The position numbers were made by a program, and so were the translations under genes. This document shows, piece after piece, positions 5,195 through 6,937 of a DNA stretch of 6,937 nt (position 1 is its first letter; every line of letters starts with the position of its first letter). Source of the stretch: Alphaproteobacteria bacterium (GTDB taxonomy: Bacteria; Pseudomonadota; Alphaproteobacteria; Kiloniellales; JAKSDN01); NCBI GenBank assembly GCA_030598385.1, contig JAUVQB010000074.1:1-6937 (forward strand), read 5' to 3'. The notes below the pieces were generated by a model, which was given only the letters and a program-made list of their open reading frames with translations, was not told where the DNA came from and ran no database searches.

Positions 5195-5917
5195 TCAGCC
5201 TGCCGCCTCGTCGAGAGCCGCCAAACCGTCCAAGAGCGCTGCTTGCGTCGGCTGCGCCGCAATGTGTAAAGCGCGCCACGGGAGCCGCTTGATGTCCTCG
5301 GCCACTGCCTGGCTCAAACAGACCGCAATCATGCGGCCGCAGACGGCCGTCAGACGGCTCTTCGTAAGCAGCCTAACAAAGGTTCTACCCGTTCGGGGAG
5401 AGAAAAAAAGGGCCGCGTCGATTCGCCCATCCCGGAGCGCCGCGGCGGTAGCCTCGGAAAGCGCCGGACTCGGCTCGGATTCGTAGAGCGCGACCCGCCG
5501 GACCGTGAAGCCCGCCGCCTCGAGATTGCCCTTCAGGTCACCCGCCACGTGCCGCGCCGCCGGGTGAAAGATCGCTCCGGCGCCTGGGCCCAACCGGGAC
5601 GCGATGAGGCCCGCCAGGGCACCGACATCGCCGCCGGCGCTTTCGATCGCCGCGAAGCCGGCCGCCCGCGCCGCCGCCGCCGTGGCGTCTCCGACGGCGA
5701 AGACCGGCAGGTCCCGGCGCGTGGTCCGCTCAGCGAGAGCCCGCGCGCCGTTGGCGCTGGTCAGCGCGAGCGCCTGAACGTCGGAGAGGTCGACGACGGC
5801 GTCCGGTTTGGCAACGATGGTCAGCAACGGCTCGACCATCACCGCGTGGCCGCGGGCGGCGAGCTCCGCCGCGATCGGTGCGGCATCCGCCTCCGGACGG
5901 GTGACCAGGACCTTCAT
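5195..5917 (-). CDS. hemD: Uroporphyrinogen-III synthase
   Basis: A 240-residue HemD, the normal length, which closes hydroxymethylbilane with inversion of ring D to give uroporphyrinogen III in the cytoplasm. The two-lobed family pattern is visible: TRPEADA (6-12) at the N-terminus, LTSANGARAL (52-61), VFAVGDATA (72-80), then LYESEP (144-149), ALFFSPRTGRTF (169-180) and SQAVAE (202-207). Sequence conservation is low in this family, so these motifs plus position carry the call. The ATG overlaps the hemC stop as ATGA, implying translational coupling with the enzyme that makes its unstable substrate. A run of seven T bases in the coding strand (5403-5409) is in frame and gives the FF pair of the FFSPRTG motif. 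Confidence 0.95.
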   Translation of the reverse strand: MKVLVTRPEADAAPIAAELAARGHAVMVEPLLTIVAKPDAVVDLSDVQALALTSANGARALAERTTRRDLPVFAVGDATAAAARAAGFAAIESAGGDVGALAGLIASRLGPGAGAIFHPAARHVAGDLKGNLEAAGFTVRRVALYESEPSPALSEATAAALRDGRIDAALFFSPRTGRTFVRLLTKSRLTAVCGRMIAVCLSQAVAEDIKRLPWRALHIAAQPTQAALLDGLAALDEAAG

Positions 5918-6888
5918 GGCGTGTCCGCCCCGAACCTATCCGCAAGGGCTGCAAAAAAGGCCTCGCCCGCAAGCTGGCGCAACTCCCGGCCGACCGCGCG
6001 CCCCAGGGTCTCGGCGCCGGCTATCCCGGGTCCCGGCCCCACGGCTTCGCTGCGGTAGACCGCGCTGCCGTCGGGCTCGGCCACCAGGGCCCGCAGGCGC
6101 AGCCCGCCGGTTTCGGTCTCCGGCTCGGCCAAGACGGCGATCGGCGTGCGGCAGGAGCCGTCGAGCACCTCCAGGCAGGCCCGCTCGGCGGCGATCTGGC
6201 GCGACGACGCCGGATCGTCGATTAGGCGGGCCAAATCCTTGACGCGTCCGTCTTCGCTGCGCACCTGGAGGCCGATGGCGCCCTGGCCGACCGCCGGCAA
6301 AATCTCGTTCGGATCGAGCACGGCCCGCGCTTCGGCCTCCCGCGCCAAGCGCCTGAGGCCGGCAAGCGCCAGCATGGTGGCGTCGACCTCGCCCGCCGCC
6401 AGCTTCTTCAGCCGCGTGTCCACATTGCCGCGCAGCAGCACGCACTTTAGGTCAGGGCGCAGAGCCAGCACCTGGGCCTGACGCCGCAGGCTCGCCGTGC
6501 CGAAGACGGCGCCCTCGGGCAAATCCGCGATCCGCCGGCCGTGCGGCGATAAAAACGCATCGCGTGGGTCCTCGCGCGGCAGCACCGCGGCGATTTCGAG
6601 CCCGGCGGGAAGCCAGGTCGGCACGTCCTTCATGGAGTGGACGGCGAGATCGATCCGGCCGTCCATGAGCGCCGCCTCGATCTCCTTGGTGAACAGGCCC
6701 TTGCCGCCGACCTCGGCGAGCGCCCGGTCGCGCACCCGGTCGCCGGTTGTCTGGATCACCACGATCTCGCAAGCCTCCTGGCCCGACAAGTCCGGATGCG
6801 CGGCGGCCAGGCGTTCGCGGGCCTCGCGCGCCTGAACCAGGGCCAGGGGGCTGCCGCGTGTGCCGATGCGAAGGAGGGGCTTGGCCAT
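5914..6888 (-). CDS. hemC: Porphobilinogen deaminase (hydroxymethylbilane synthase)
   Basis: A 324-residue HemC, which joins four porphobilinogens into hydroxymethylbilane on a dipyrromethane cofactor. Family blocks are complete and in order: RIGTRGSPLALVQA (7-20), GGKGLFTKEI (61-70), AVHSMKDVPT (82-91, with the catalytic Asp88), ASLRRQAQ (132-139) and RGNVDTRL (153-160, cofactor and substrate binding), QGAIGLQVR (202-210), and LDGSCRTPI with the cofactor-bearing Cys246. The stop overlaps hemD by 4 bp. The start at 6888 gives the usual N-terminus MAKPLLRIGTRGS. It has no Shine-Dalgarno within 15 bases, since AT-rich sequence directly precedes it, so a leaderless or weakly initiated mRNA is possible. 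This appears to be the first gene of the operon within view. Confidence 0.98.
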   Translation of the reverse strand: MAKPLLRIGTRGSPLALVQAREARERLAAAHPDLSGQEACEIVVIQTTGDRVRDRALAEVGGKGLFTKEIEAALMDGRIDLAVHSMKDVPTWLPAGLEIAAVLPREDPRDAFLSPHGRRIADLPEGAVFGTASLRRQAQVLALRPDLKCVLLRGNVDTRLKKLAAGEVDATMLALAGLRRLAREAEARAVLDPNEILPAVGQGAIGLQVRSEDGRVKDLARLIDDPASSRQIAAERACLEVLDGSCRTPIAVLAEPETETGGLRLRALVAEPDGSAVYRSEAVGPGPGIAGAETLGRAVGRELRQLAGEAFFAALADRFGADTP

Positions 6889-6937
6889 GACGATTTTTTA
6901 GGCCGCCGCCTCGGCCGAGGAAAGGCCCGAGCAGAGC
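6889..6937 (-). promoter_or_regulatory. Upstream region of hemC with palindrome and weak promoter candidate
   Basis: The last 49 bases hold a perfect 12-bp palindrome CCTCGGCCGAGG (6909-6920). They also hold a weak promoter-like pair on the minus strand: TTTCCT (6918-6923), 17 bp, TAAAAA (6895-6900). If used, transcription would begin at or next to the hemC ATG. The palindrome lies within the spacer, where an operator could act. In many alphaproteobacteria hemC is divergent from tsaD, so this may be a shared control region, but no divergent gene is visible before the window ends. Confidence 0.3.

Overview
The window looks like a chromosomal segment of a GC-rich alphaproteobacterium, probably Rhodospirillales or a close relative. 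The basis is the order hemC - hemD - mitofilin-like membrane protein - hemY, and the style of the HemY protein with its C-terminal four-cysteine ribbon. No species can be named. All recognisable genes lie on the minus strand, so the window reads biologically from right to left.

Right part (about 2164-6888): a compact heme operon. hemC (porphobilinogen deaminase) and hemD (uroporphyrinogen-III synthase) overlap by 4 bp. They are followed by a mitofilin/Mic60-like inner-membrane protein with an N-terminal helix-turn-helix-like segment, and then by hemY, a membrane-anchored TPR protein. Spacings are -4, 18 and 4 bp, each downstream gene with a good ribosome binding site, so this reads as one transcript. 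HemC and HemD make uroporphyrinogen III; the last two products are membrane proteins linked to the pathway by genomic association rather than by known catalysis. Eleven bases after the hemY stop lies a perfect inverted repeat with 33-bp arms and a 16-base loop.

Junction (about 1882-2031): a tRNA promoter and the first 39 nucleotides of a tRNA-Thr(CGU) gene. The gene is normal up to the end of the anticodon loop and is then replaced by AT-rich foreign sequence. No 3' half of the tRNA exists anywhere in the window. This is the scar of a tyrosine-recombinase element inserted at the anticodon loop.

Left part (1 to about 1893): the end of that integrated element. An AT-rich arm with direct repeats and a promoter leads into a tyrosine recombinase (362 aa). 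After 130 bp comes a small AlpA/Xis-like helix-turn-helix protein (74 aa) with its own promoter. The leftmost 309 bp have no gene I can support, only short inverted repeats.

The most interesting points are the tRNA gene physically split by an element that still carries an integrase and an excisionase-like gene, the very large perfect hairpin after hemY, the unusual Asp at the second catalytic His position of the integrase, and a helix-turn-helix-like domain fused to a mitofilin-type membrane protein inside a heme operon.
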